Below the pieces are notes generated by a model, which was given only the letters and a program-made list of their open reading frames with translations, did no database searches and was not told the DNA's origin. A program made the translations under genes and the position numbers. A stretch of 14,604 nucleotides of DNA from CAYWXV01 sp964462535. Lineage in GTDB: Bacteria; Bacteroidota; Ignavibacteria; OLB7. This document shows, piece after piece, positions 1-7,100 of the stretch. Where the stretch lies: NCBI GenBank assembly GCA_964462535.1, contig CAYWXV010000065.1, positions 1-14,604 on the forward strand. Reading direction: 5' to 3'. How positions within the stretch are numbered: position 1 is the stretch's first letter; each line of letters starts with the position of its first letter.

Positions 1-30
1 GGAGCTGTGGGGGTGAGAGCCCGAGACAGA

Positions 31-58
31 GATGAAGTATGAAATATGAAATATGAAG
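31..58. repeat. 7-bp tandem repeat (TATGAAA)n
   Basis: Three consecutive heptamers (38-44, 45-51, 52-58) read TATGAAA, TATGAAA and TATGAAG. A degenerate fourth unit GATGAAG precedes them at 31-37. The block is AT-rich, in contrast to the GC-rich surroundings, and lies non-coding upstream of rpsF. The heptamer resembles a -10 box, but no convincing -35 element is placed to match it. Confidence 0.8.
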
Positions 59-69
59 ACTTGCTTCCC

Positions 70-99
70 CCCCCCTCTCTCAGCATTGAGAGAGGGGGG
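70..99. repeat. Perfect 12-bp inverted repeat (hairpin)
   Basis: CCCCCCTCTCTC at 70-81 is the exact reverse complement of GAGAGAGGGGGG at 88-99, with a six-base loop AGCATT. The stem is GC-rich but is followed by G-runs rather than a T-run, so it does not look like an ordinary intrinsic terminator on the plus strand. It is better explained as part of a palindromic intergenic repeat. The right arm shares its G-run with the adjacent quadruplex candidate. Confidence 0.8.
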
Positions 100-130
100 C
101 CGGGGGGGTGAGAGCCGGGGGCCGGGGGGG
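94..130 (+). promoter_or_regulatory. Candidate G-quadruplex upstream of rpsF
   Basis: Four G-tracts of 6, 7, 5 and 7 residues (94-99, 102-108, 117-121, 124-130) are separated by loops of 2, 8 and 2 bases. This satisfies the usual quadruplex consensus on the plus strand, which would be the rpsF mRNA sense if transcription starts upstream. The first tract is also an arm of the 70-99 hairpin, so the two structures would exclude each other. Any regulatory role is inference. Confidence 0.45.
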
Positions 131-194
131 TGAGATCCAGCAGCCCAGCAGCTTAGAAAAAGAGATTTCTCAAATAGCAGGAGCATAGACAGAA

Positions 195-596
195 ATGAGT
201 ATCGCAAAACACTACGAGTCGACGATCGTGATCAACGGCGCTCTTGATGACGACGCGATCACGGCTATCGTGAATCGCGTCACGGAGTACATGACGCGCA
301 ACGGCGCAGCGAATATGGCGGCAGATCATTGGGGCCGTCGTCGTCTTGCCTATCCCATCGAAAAGAAGAACAACGGCTACTATGTCCAGTTCGAATTCGA
401 CGGACCGGGTGAATTCATCCACCAGCTGGAGCGTTTCTACCAGCTGGACGAGCAGATCATCCGCTATTTGACGCTGACGCTTGACGAGAAGGATCTCCGC
501 AAGCGCGCCGACATGCGTCAGAGAGTCGCCGCTGCCGAAGCGGAGGCGGAAGCCGCCGCAGCCGCTGCAGCCGCCGCTGAGGAAGCGGGGGAGTAA
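195..596 (+). CDS. rpsF: 30S ribosomal protein S6
   Basis: Small-subunit ribosomal protein S6, which with S18 binds the platform of the 30S subunit around the central domain of 16S rRNA. The 133-residue product has the S6 ferredoxin-like fold signature: the opening strand YESTIVING, the central segment GRRRLAYPIEKKNNGYYV (about residues 48-65) and the later DEQIIRYLTLTLDEKD. The C-terminal 30 residues form an alanine/glutamate-rich tail ending AAAAAAAAEEAGE, longer than in minimal S6 proteins and probably flexible. ATG at 195 is preceded by CAGGAG at 178-183, about 11 bases upstream. It is the first gene of an rpsF-ssb-rplI cluster. I saw no S6:S18 leader motif upstream, only repeats and a short AT-rich leader. 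Confidence 0.96.
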   Translation: MSIAKHYESTIVINGALDDDAITAIVNRVTEYMTRNGAANMAADHWGRRRLAYPIEKKNNGYYVQFEFDGPGEFIHQLERFYQLDEQIIRYLTLTLDEKDLRKRADMRQRVAAAEAEAEAAAAAAAAAEEAGE

Positions 597-676
597 CCTT
601 CGTATCTTCGACGCAAAGCAATTGCCCGACCCCGGCGCATCGATCGACGGTGAAGAATGAACGCTCAATGACGAGT

Positions 677-682
677 GAGGAG
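677..682 (+). promoter_or_regulatory. Ribosome binding site of ssb
   Basis: GAGGAG lies 8 bases upstream of the ATG at 691 and is the strongest Shine-Dalgarno match in the operon. It fixes the ssb start. The two neighbouring operon genes have weaker or no matches. Confidence 0.75.
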
Positions 683-690
683 ATCTAGGT

Positions 691-1158
691 ATGGCCGATT
701 TGAAAATGCCGGAATTGAACTCCGTGTTGATCGCCGGAAATCTGACGAAGGATCCGATCATTCGTCAGACGCGAAACGGAACACCTGTCGCCAATTTCTC
801 GATTGCCTCAAATCGGAAATTCCGGGACGGAGACAATAACTGGCAGGAAGATGTCTGCTACGTAGGTGTAGTCGCCTGGAACAGGTTGGCCGAGAGTTGC
901 GTCGATAAGCTCCGCAAGGGGAGCGCTGTGCTCGTCGAAGGGGAATTGCAGAGCAGAACGTGGACGACCGAGGACGGATCGACACGCTCGACCGTGGAGA
1001 TCAAGGCTCGTCGAATTCAGTTCCTGAACAAGCGTCGTGTAGCGGATGGAATGGATATGGTCGATGAGGAGGGATCCATTTACGAATGTGACGACGACTA
1101 TCGCAGCCACGATGTCCCTGGTGCGGTCCAGGGGGATGGGGCTGGAAGCAGGGACTAG
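691..1158 (+). CDS. ssb: Single-stranded DNA-binding protein, without the usual C-terminal tip
   Basis: Binds and protects single-stranded DNA during replication, repair and recombination, normally as a homotetramer. Residues 7-115 form the OB fold: NSVLIAGNLTKDP, then FSIASNRKF, the aromatic strand VVAWNRLAE, GSAVLVEGELQSRTW, and the closing strand VEIKARRIQFL. The tail after residue 115 is short (about 40 residues) and acidic (DEEGSIYECDDD). It ends GAGSRD rather than the conserved DDDIPF-type tip that recruits partner proteins. Other frames near the stop offer no such tip, so a simple frameshift does not restore it. The gene follows rpsF after 94 bases, as in many bacteria. Family assignment is firm; reduced partner recruitment is inference. 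Confidence 0.95.
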   Translation: MADLKMPELNSVLIAGNLTKDPIIRQTRNGTPVANFSIASNRKFRDGDNNWQEDVCYVGVVAWNRLAESCVDKLRKGSAVLVEGELQSRTWTTEDGSTRSTVEIKARRIQFLNKRRVADGMDMVDEEGSIYECDDDYRSHDVPGAVQGDGAGSRD

Positions 1159-1289
1159 CTGCCGTTAGCGGTTGCAGCCGACCAAGTGCGACGGCTCGAG
1201 CACGCATCAAGCATTGAATACACGAAATCGCCCGGCGGCCCTCGAGCCTAGCGTGGCCCAGAACGAACAACAATTAGCAAGCATAGACC
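1159..1289 (+). other. ssb-rplI intercistronic gap with no rpsR
   Basis: The 131-base gap was read in all frames and holds no S18-like sequence: no basic RRxxxxL helix pattern and no open frame that starts and ends inside the gap. Its last 15 bases carry the leader motif shared with rpsF. In most bacteria rpsR occupies this place. Here it must be elsewhere or missing from the operon. Confidence 0.7.
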
Positions 1290-1751
1290 ATGAAAGTCAT
1301 ACTCCGCCAGAACTACGAAAACCTGGGGACGATCGGGGAACTTGTGGAAGTGAAGGACGGGTACGCCCGCAACTATCTGATCCCGCGCCAGATCGCCTAT
1401 CGCGCAACGCCTGGAGCGATGCGCGCCATCGAGTCAGAGAAGCGTCGCTACGATGCGCACCAGGCACGACTAGAAGGGGAAGCCCGCGGACAGGCTCAAA
1501 AGCTTGAGTCGGTCTCCATCACGATCCCGATGCGTGTCGGCGAGGAGGATCGTCTCTTCGGTTCGGTGACATCGATGATGATTGCCGACGAGCTTGGACG
1601 TCAGGGACACGAGGTCGATCGTCGTTCAATTATGATGGACGAACCGATCAAGACACTCGGTATGTTCGACGTCCCGGTCAAGCTTCACACGAACGTGATC
1701 GCGACACTGAAGGTGTTTGTGGTGAATCAGGAGAGCGACGGAGGGCATTGA
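1290..1751 (+). CDS. rplI: 50S ribosomal protein L9
   Basis: Large-subunit ribosomal protein L9, which binds 23S rRNA near the L1 stalk base and extends from the ribosome. The N-terminal domain is clear: MKVILRQNYENLGTIGELVEVKDGYARNYLIPR (continuous signature at residues 1-33) and the A-x-R-A-T stretch after it. A charged linker helix spans roughly residues 45-75 (IESEKRRYDAHQARLEGEARGQ). The C-terminal domain follows, with EEDRLFGSVT and LGMFDVPVKLH. At 153 residues it has the normal length. It lies 131 bases downstream of ssb, where rpsR would be expected. No Shine-Dalgarno is obvious; the leader TAGCAAGCATAGAC at 1275-1288 resembles that of rpsF. Confidence 0.96.
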   Translation: MKVILRQNYENLGTIGELVEVKDGYARNYLIPRQIAYRATPGAMRAIESEKRRYDAHQARLEGEARGQAQKLESVSITIPMRVGEEDRLFGSVTSMMIADELGRQGHEVDRRSIMMDEPIKTLGMFDVPVKLHTNVIATLKVFVVNQESDGGH

Positions 1752-2066
1752 TCGAATCGACGTCGGATCCAACGGATATCGACGTTGGCCGTCTCGCAAT
1801 TGACCTCCGTTGTAGCTGACGGTGAAATGCCTCGACGAGTGGTCGGTAGACGATGATCGACATGACTACTGCGTCAGTCGCGGACTCGGTCTCCACCCGT
1901 CTCAGCGACGTTTCACGAGCGACGGTCCATGAACTATCGTGGCGGGCGAGCACAAGGCTCTCCCGCCACGTCTCGTTTGGTGGAAACAGAACCCCGACAC
2001 ATTGCCTATTTTCGTTTCCTCTTCCGCGCGCGACACCAGTTTCCATGCAAGGCACACCTACTTCCC
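1752..2066. other. 315-bp gap between rplI and the membrane-protein gene
   Basis: No credible gene was seen. The open frames here lack ribosome binding sites and recognisable composition, and one simply extends the downstream membrane protein backwards with an unlikely soluble N-terminus. The gap holds a terminator-like hairpin at 1938-1970. At 1800-1805 there is a TTGACC box followed 17 bases later by TGAAAT, a weak promoter candidate. Confidence 0.5.
1938..1970 (+). terminator. Terminator-like hairpin after the rplI operon
   Basis: CGTGGCGGG at 1938-1946 pairs exactly with CCCGCCACG at 1962-1970. After one C/T mismatch, GAG at 1948-1950 pairs with CTC at 1958-1960, leaving a 7-base loop. 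The stem is strong and GC-rich, and is followed by TCTCGTTTGG, a poor T-run. It could end transcription of rpsF-ssb-rplI about 190 bases past the last stop codon, or act as a processing hairpin. Confidence 0.45.
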
Positions 2067-2726
2067 ATGTTCATAGGACACTACGCGGTCGCATTCGCGG
2101 CAAAGAAATATGCCCCCGAAACATCGCTGGGAACGCTTTTCGCGTCCGTTCAACTCGTCGATCTGATATGGCCAATATTCCTGCTGCTCGGCGTTGAACA
2201 GGTGCGCATCGATCCCGGGAACACAACGTTCACGCCCCTCGATTTTGTGCACTACCCCGTTACGCACAGCCTGGTTGGTGCCCTTGGCTGGAGTGTCGGG
2301 TTTGGCCTGATCTATCTGGTCTCCAGCAGGAATCGCCGCAACGCGCTTGTCGTCGGACTTTGCGTCGCCAGTCATTGGGTGCTGGATGCAGTTGTCCACA
2401 GACCCGACCTGCCGATCGTCCCGGGAGGAGAGACGCGCATCGGACTTGGACTCTGGAATACGATCGGCGGGACGATGGCGGTAGAGGGGGCGCTCTTCGT
2501 CATGGGAATCTGGATGTACATGCACGCATCGCAACCAAAGGATCGCCTCGGCAGGGTTGGACCACTGGTTCTGGCCGGACTGCTGGCAGCGATTTACGTC
2601 GCAAACGTGATGGGTCCACCGCCACCTGACGAACGGTCGCTCGCCTACGTTGCCCTTGCCGCCTGGATCTTTCCATTTGCAGCCGGATGGATCGATCGAC
2701 GAAGAAAGGTCGGAATTGAGAAGTAG
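2067..2726 (+). CDS. Polytopic membrane protein, YdjM/DUF457-like putative metal-dependent hydrolase
   Basis: An inner-membrane protein of 219 residues with about six hydrophobic segments (roughly 21-42, 66-86, 93-110, 132-152, 164-182, 191-209). Polar His/Asp motifs resemble the YdjM/DUF457 family: H5 in MFIGHYAVA, D32 in QLVDLIWP, HYPVTHS (62-68) and SHWVLDAVVHRPDLP (102-116). These are typical of membrane-embedded putative metal-dependent hydrolases, but the substrate is unknown. I place the start at ATG 2067 because MFIGHYAVAFAAKK is the family-like N-terminus. An in-frame ATG at 1929 would add 46 residues of arginine-rich, unconserved-looking sequence spanning the terminator hairpin. No clear Shine-Dalgarno is present. 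It is not tightly linked to either neighbour. Confidence 0.75.
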   Translation: MFIGHYAVAFAAKKYAPETSLGTLFASVQLVDLIWPIFLLLGVEQVRIDPGNTTFTPLDFVHYPVTHSLVGALGWSVGFGLIYLVSSRNRRNALVVGLCVASHWVLDAVVHRPDLPIVPGGETRIGLGLWNTIGGTMAVEGALFVMGIWMYMHASQPKDRLGRVGPLVLAGLLAAIYVANVMGPPPPDERSLAYVALAAWIFPFAAGWIDRRRKVGIEK

Positions 2727-2790
2727 GAATTGCGAGGCAATCCGCGAAAACAAACTCGCAAGACCTGCGGTAGACAACAGGGGGAATATC

Positions 2791-2825
2791 CTCGGCGTAC
2801 CTCTGTTCCCTCTGCGTTGAAAAAT
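2791..2825 (+). repeat. Intergenic repeat copy 1 (CTCGGCG...CTCTGCGTTGAAA type)
   Basis: CTCGGCGTACCTCTG followed by TTCCCTCTGCGTTGAAAAAT has the C-T-C-T-G-C-G periodic character of a short intergenic repeat found in many environmental genomes. A related sequence occurs in reverse orientation at 14564-14604, sharing the TGCGTTGAA core and the CTC(C/G)GCG ends. It lies in the 169-bp non-coding gap between the membrane-protein gene and the SnoaL-like gene. The family link is from memory. Confidence 0.5.
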
Positions 2826-2895
2826 CCCCCACGTCGCAATTGGACGAAAAGCAATCGTTAACAGCTTCAACCAACACCCAATAATCCATCACACC

Positions 2896-3291
2896 ATGTC
2901 AGCATCGAACAAGGAATTGGTGCAGCGCATGTTCGCTGCCTGGACCGCAGGAGATATCGATGGTGTCTGCGCCTGCATTGGCGACGAGTGTAATGGCGGC
3001 GGACCGGAAGGATTTCGGAAGGAATTGATCGGCTTCCAGGCGGCATTTCCCGATCTGTCGATCACGGTTGAGGATATTCTTGCAGAGGACGACCGAGTCG
3101 CAACCAGGAGCGTCATGCGGGGGACACACAAGGGACCACTGGGGCCCGTTCCAGCAACGGGAAAAGAAGTGGTCATGAAGGCCAACCACATCTTCCACTG
3201 CCGCGATGGAAAAGTCATACAGCGTCATGGTCAGATGGATCGGCTGGAGGTCATGACGCAGCTGGGGATGAAGCTCGTGCCGGCGGAGTAG
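2896..3291 (+). CDS. SnoaL-like / NTF2-like family protein
   Basis: A small cytoplasmic protein of 131 residues with the cone-shaped alpha+beta barrel (NTF2/SnoaL) pattern. The N-terminal helix NKELVQRMFAAWTAGDIDGV is followed by the helix GFRKELIGFQAAFPDLSITV (about residues 39-58). Then come the strands VEDILAEDDRVATRSVMRGTHKG and the terminal IFHCRDGKVIQRHGQMDRLEVMTQLG. The motif F-P-D-L-x-x-x-V-E-D with R-G-T-H-x-G is typical of SnoaL-like ester cyclases. The substrate cannot be told from sequence, because these folds serve many enzymes and binding proteins. ATG 2896 has no visible Shine-Dalgarno. The stop lies only 5 bases before the ATP-grasp gene, suggesting one transcript. Confidence 0.85.
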   Translation: MSASNKELVQRMFAAWTAGDIDGVCACIGDECNGGGPEGFRKELIGFQAAFPDLSITVEDILAEDDRVATRSVMRGTHKGPLGPVPATGKEVVMKANHIFHCRDGKVIQRHGQMDRLEVMTQLGMKLVPAE

Positions 3292-3296
3292 CCCGA

Positions 3297-4157
3297 ATGC
3301 ACGGAGCCTCGATTGGCATCGTCACGTGCCACCCTCTACCAGAACCAGATCCGGACGAGGGGTTGATGCTGAACGCGTTTCAGAAGGCCGGCTTCAACAC
3401 TCGCCTGATTGCATGGAACGATCCTGATGCCGACGCCGGTCAGTTGGACCTCTGTCTTCTCCATTCGTGCTGGGATTACTATCGAGACCCAGCATCCTTC
3501 CTTGCCTTTGTAGAGCGAGCGGATGCCGGTGGTCGCATCCTGAACGCCCCGTCGGTCGTCCGCTGGAACCACCACAAGGCATACCTGCACGATCTGCAGG
3601 AATGTGGTGTCCCGATCATTCCTACGGTGTGGATCAACCGCGGGGACAGGGTTTCACTCCGGGAGATATTGGAGGAGCAGGGATGGGATGACGTGGTGGT
3701 GAAGCCATCTGTGTCCGCGTCGTCATTCCGGACAATGCGATTTCGAGCAGGCGAGACAGTCGAAGGAGAAAAATTCCTTGGGGAGCTGGTCCGCGATCGA
3801 GACGCGATGGTACAGCGATACATCCATGGCGGCGATAACCCTACTGAAACATCGCTCATCTGGATTGATGGTGCGTTCACCCACGCAGTGCAGAAGGCGC
3901 CACGGTTCCACGGAGGCCATGAAGAGACCAGCGACGCCTTGCCGGTGCCGAAGGATTGTGCCGCCCTGGGCGCTCGTGCGCTCGACTGCGTCGACGAGAG
4001 CCTCTTGTATGCGCGCGTCGATATTATGACCGACGCCAGTGGTGAATTGCTTCTGTCGGAACTCGAGCTTATCGAGCCGTCGCTCTATTTCCGCGAGTCA
4101 CTGACCGCCCTCGATCTATATGTGGACGCGGTTGGTAGATGGATAAAGGCTGGATAG
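3297..4157 (+). CDS. ATP-grasp family ligase, DcsG-like
   Basis: A probable ATP-dependent carboxylate-amine ligase of 286 residues. It matches the ATP-grasp group that includes DcsG of cycloserine biosynthesis and glutathione synthetase/RimK-like enzymes. Visible landmarks are SCWDYYRDP (57-65), N-A-P-x-x-V-x-W-N-H-H-K-x-Y-L (83-97) and P-T-V-W (109-112). Next are the nucleotide-binding VVVKPSVSAS with K136, MVQRYI (171-176), SLIWIDGAFTHAVQK (186-200), and YARVDIM with ELELIEPSLYF (248-275), which carries the acidic metal ligands. The usual G-E-x-S before the middle strand is T-E-T-S here. The start is placed at 3297, with a GGCGGAG ribosome site inside the end of the preceding gene. The natural substrate is unknown, and there are no cycloserine-pathway neighbours. 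Confidence 0.85.
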   Translation: MHGASIGIVTCHPLPEPDPDEGLMLNAFQKAGFNTRLIAWNDPDADAGQLDLCLLHSCWDYYRDPASFLAFVERADAGGRILNAPSVVRWNHHKAYLHDLQECGVPIIPTVWINRGDRVSLREILEEQGWDDVVVKPSVSASSFRTMRFRAGETVEGEKFLGELVRDRDAMVQRYIHGGDNPTETSLIWIDGAFTHAVQKAPRFHGGHEETSDALPVPKDCAALGARALDCVDESLLYARVDIMTDASGELLLSELELIEPSLYFRESLTALDLYVDAVGRWIKAG

Positions 4158-4195
4158 AACAGCCTCGTATTTCGTGACGAATGCACTCGCCCCTA

Positions 4196-7100
4196 TCGCA
4201 CCACCATTCCAATTGTCCGTTCTCCATCCCTTGTTGCCAGACGGCACATGTAGAGGCCTGCCGGGAGTCTCGAGGCGTCAAACGATGCCGTTCGTCGACC
4301 TCCTGCCTCGAATGCGCGCGTGAGGTCCATCACGCGCCGACCAACAGCATCATAGAGGTAGAGCCCCACACTTGCTTCGCTGTTCAGATCGAGTGTGGTG
4401 TTGACGATCAGTTGGGTGGTGCCGGCGGCCGGATGTGGAATCACGCGGAGGGAAGCGATATCCGGTTGCTCGACGCCGACAACTGGCGTTGAGGCCGGTG
4501 GGAGAATTGTCAGGGTCGTATGCCGACTTGTCGACGATCCGCATAGCCCCGTCACAATCACCACGTACGTACCCGAGTCGGCGTCGGTAACCGGATCGAT
4601 CGTGAGAGTTGAGGACGTTGCTCCCGGTATTATCTCGCCGTCATGGCTCCATTGATAGGTGAGACTGGTCCCCTTCGCGTTCACAACGAAGGTCACCGTT
4701 TCACCGGCATGCGCCGACGTATCTCGTGGCTGCTCGGTGATAGAGGTGGCGGTGTTGATCGTGACCTGGGCCGTCTGGCTGGATGTTGGCGCCCCGCATG
4801 AACTGGTGAGGGCAACTTCATACGCGCCGGCGTCCGATGTGGCCGCCGAAATGATTGTCAGCGTGGGGGCGTTCCCGTTTGGGACATCGACGCCGTTGTG
4901 TTTCCATTGGTACCCGAGGCTGGCGCCATTTGCCCGAACGCGGAGGACCAGTCGTTCCCCTTCACAGAGGCTTGTGTCATGTGGTTGCGTCGTGATTGCG
5001 ATCGTCGTCGATGTGGCCAGGGATAGATGAATTGGCTGGCTTATGATTGGTGGGTCGCAGGCGCCCCGCACCACAACATCGTATGATCCCGTGTCCGCAG
5101 GAGTCACGACCGCGAAGTCGAGTGTCGATGCGGTCTTGCCCGGCAGCTCCGTCCCTCCTCGCCTCCACTGATATGCGAGATCGTCACCCTCGACAAAGAG
5201 GGCAAGCGTTCCCGATCCTCCGGCACAGACGATAACGTCGGAAGGCTGCTCGACGATCACCGGCGGGCGTCGTACCGTCAGGAATGCTCTGTTGCTCGTC
5301 GTGGCACAGAGTCCGCCCGAGACGGTCACGTCGTACGAGCCGCCATCGGTGAACGTCACGTTCGACAGACTGAGAATGGAATCGGTCTTTCCCGGAATGT
5401 CTACGCCATCCTTCCGCCATTGAAACGTAAGTGCCGGACCCGTGGCACCAACATGGAAGAGGACGTCCCCGCCCGCGCAAAGCGTCGTGTCTATCGGGTG
5501 TTTCGTGATGCTCGGGATCGGCAGTATTAGGAGCGGAACCGGGGCGCTAGTGTCGGGAGGCGTGCATGCACCCGAGACAATGACGCGATACGATCCTCCC
5601 TTGGCTGCATCGGCGATCGGAATCGTCAGTGTCGCCGTCGTTGCGCCGCCGATGTCGGAGCCGTCGTGTTGCCACTGATAGGTCACCGATGTTCCGGAGG
5701 CAGTGACGCGGAGCGTTGCAGGGTCGCCAACGCAGATCGTATCTCCAATCGGCTGCACTGTTATGCGCGGGCGTGTATTGACCGTTAGCATCGCCGCGGC
5801 GCTTGTAACGGCAGGAGGACAGGCACCGCCGATAATGACATCGTATGTCCCCGCGTCCTCGGGCCGAACCGATGTGATCACCAGGAACGAGTCGCGAGCA
5901 CCGGTGATTGATGTGCCGTTGTGTCGCCACTGGAAGGTCCGGTCTGTGCCGGCGGCGATCACGTTGAACGTGGCGCGTCCCCCCTCGCAGAGTGTCTGGC
6001 TTGCTGGCGGCGTCAGGATCTGTGGCGAGCGGTTGATGCGGAAATTGGTCCCGCTCGTGTCGCCGATGAAGGCGTATTGGGGATGCGAAATCTTGATCCG
6101 ATAGGTCGTCCCCTCCGGCCACGAGGCGGGGATTTGCCATGTCCACGAACCCGGGGCTGTTGGAACTCGTTGTGCCAGAGTTGTCCACGACGAACCGCTG
6201 TTGGCGGAGATGTCGATGTTGAGACTATCAATACCGGAACTGGTCCACCGTATCTGCTGCGACGTTCCCGTGCACCATGTCTCTCCACCAATCGGAGCCA
6301 GAAGCGTAAGTGTCGGGACCGGGATCTTCAGGGCAAATGCCGCATTGAAGGCCGAGGAACTCTGAAATGCCCCTGGAGTAGTTGGGAAATCAGGAGAGTA
6401 CGTGTATCCGCCAATACAGGCCGTACCTGTCGAATCAACCCCAACGCCGACTGGGATATCGTCCGATTCCCCGCCCACGTATGACGAGTAGAGAAACCCC
6501 GATGCATTAAATGTCAGTTTGACGACGAAGAGATCCGATTCCCCGTTCTGGGAAATATCGTAGGCCGTAAGTGTCATGGGGAAATCGGTGGAGTACGTCG
6601 TTCCCGTGACGTAAGGCCTCCCCTTCCTGTCCACAGCAACGGCGTATGCATAGTCCTCGTCTGATCCACCCAGATAGGTTGAGTAGACAAGCGACGAGCC
6701 AGTGGAATTGAACTTCAACAGGAAGCCGTCGCTGAAACCCCCGTTAAACGTCGTGGAATATGCGCCGCCGGTCGTGGGGAAATCATCTGCGCGCGTCCAT
6801 CCAACGACTGCAGTCGTCCCATCGTTGTTGGCAACCACGTCGATAACGGACTGATCGTCCGTGCCGCCAACGAACGTGCTGTACACGAGCGCGGATCCCG
6901 CAGCGTTGACCTTTGTCAGAAAGGCATCATACAGCGCGTTCAACGACCTGTCGTACGCGCCGGTGGTGGTCGGGAAATTTGACGAAAGCGTCTGCCCGCC
7001 GATGAATGCGTTGCCTGACGAATCGACGGAGATACAGAGGGGGGATTCGGAGTCATCGCCACCGACAAGCGTCGAGTATGTGATTCCGGTTCCGGAGCTG

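Larger units (their letters stand above)
9..138. repeat. G-rich intergenic repeat, three copies of GGGGGTGAGAGCC
   Basis: The 13-mer GGGGGTGAGAGCC occurs at 9-21 and 104-116, with a one-mismatch copy (GGGGGTGAGATCC) at 126-138. The longer 14-mer CCGGGGGGGTGAGA is exact at 100-113 and 122-135. Together with the hairpin at 70-99 this resembles the palindromic G/C-tract intergenic repeats common in several environmental bacterial phyla. Family membership is from memory and not searched. Confidence 0.7.

Noticed and set aside
153..761. Reverse-strand open frame of 202 codons over rpsF
   Set aside because: It is a shadow of rpsF and the gap after it; no start context or recognisable protein, while rpsF is certain on the other strand.
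1800..1828. TTGACC-N17-TGAAAT as a promoter for the membrane-protein gene
   Set aside because: The -10 lacks the key second-position A and the terminator-like hairpin lies downstream of it; kept only as a weak candidate.
1929..2066. In-frame N-terminal extension of the membrane protein to ATG 1929
   Set aside because: The extra 46 residues are arginine-rich, run through the hairpin, and precede a typical family N-terminus at 2067.
195..4157. Defence, toxin-antitoxin or phage system in the first third
   Set aside because: All genes here match housekeeping or common small-enzyme families; no nuclease, methylase, integrase or toxin motifs were seen.
4171..4181. TTCGTGACGAA palindrome between the convergent ATP-grasp and T9SS genes
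   Set aside because: Only five base pairs with a one-base centre and no T-run; too short to call an operator or terminator.
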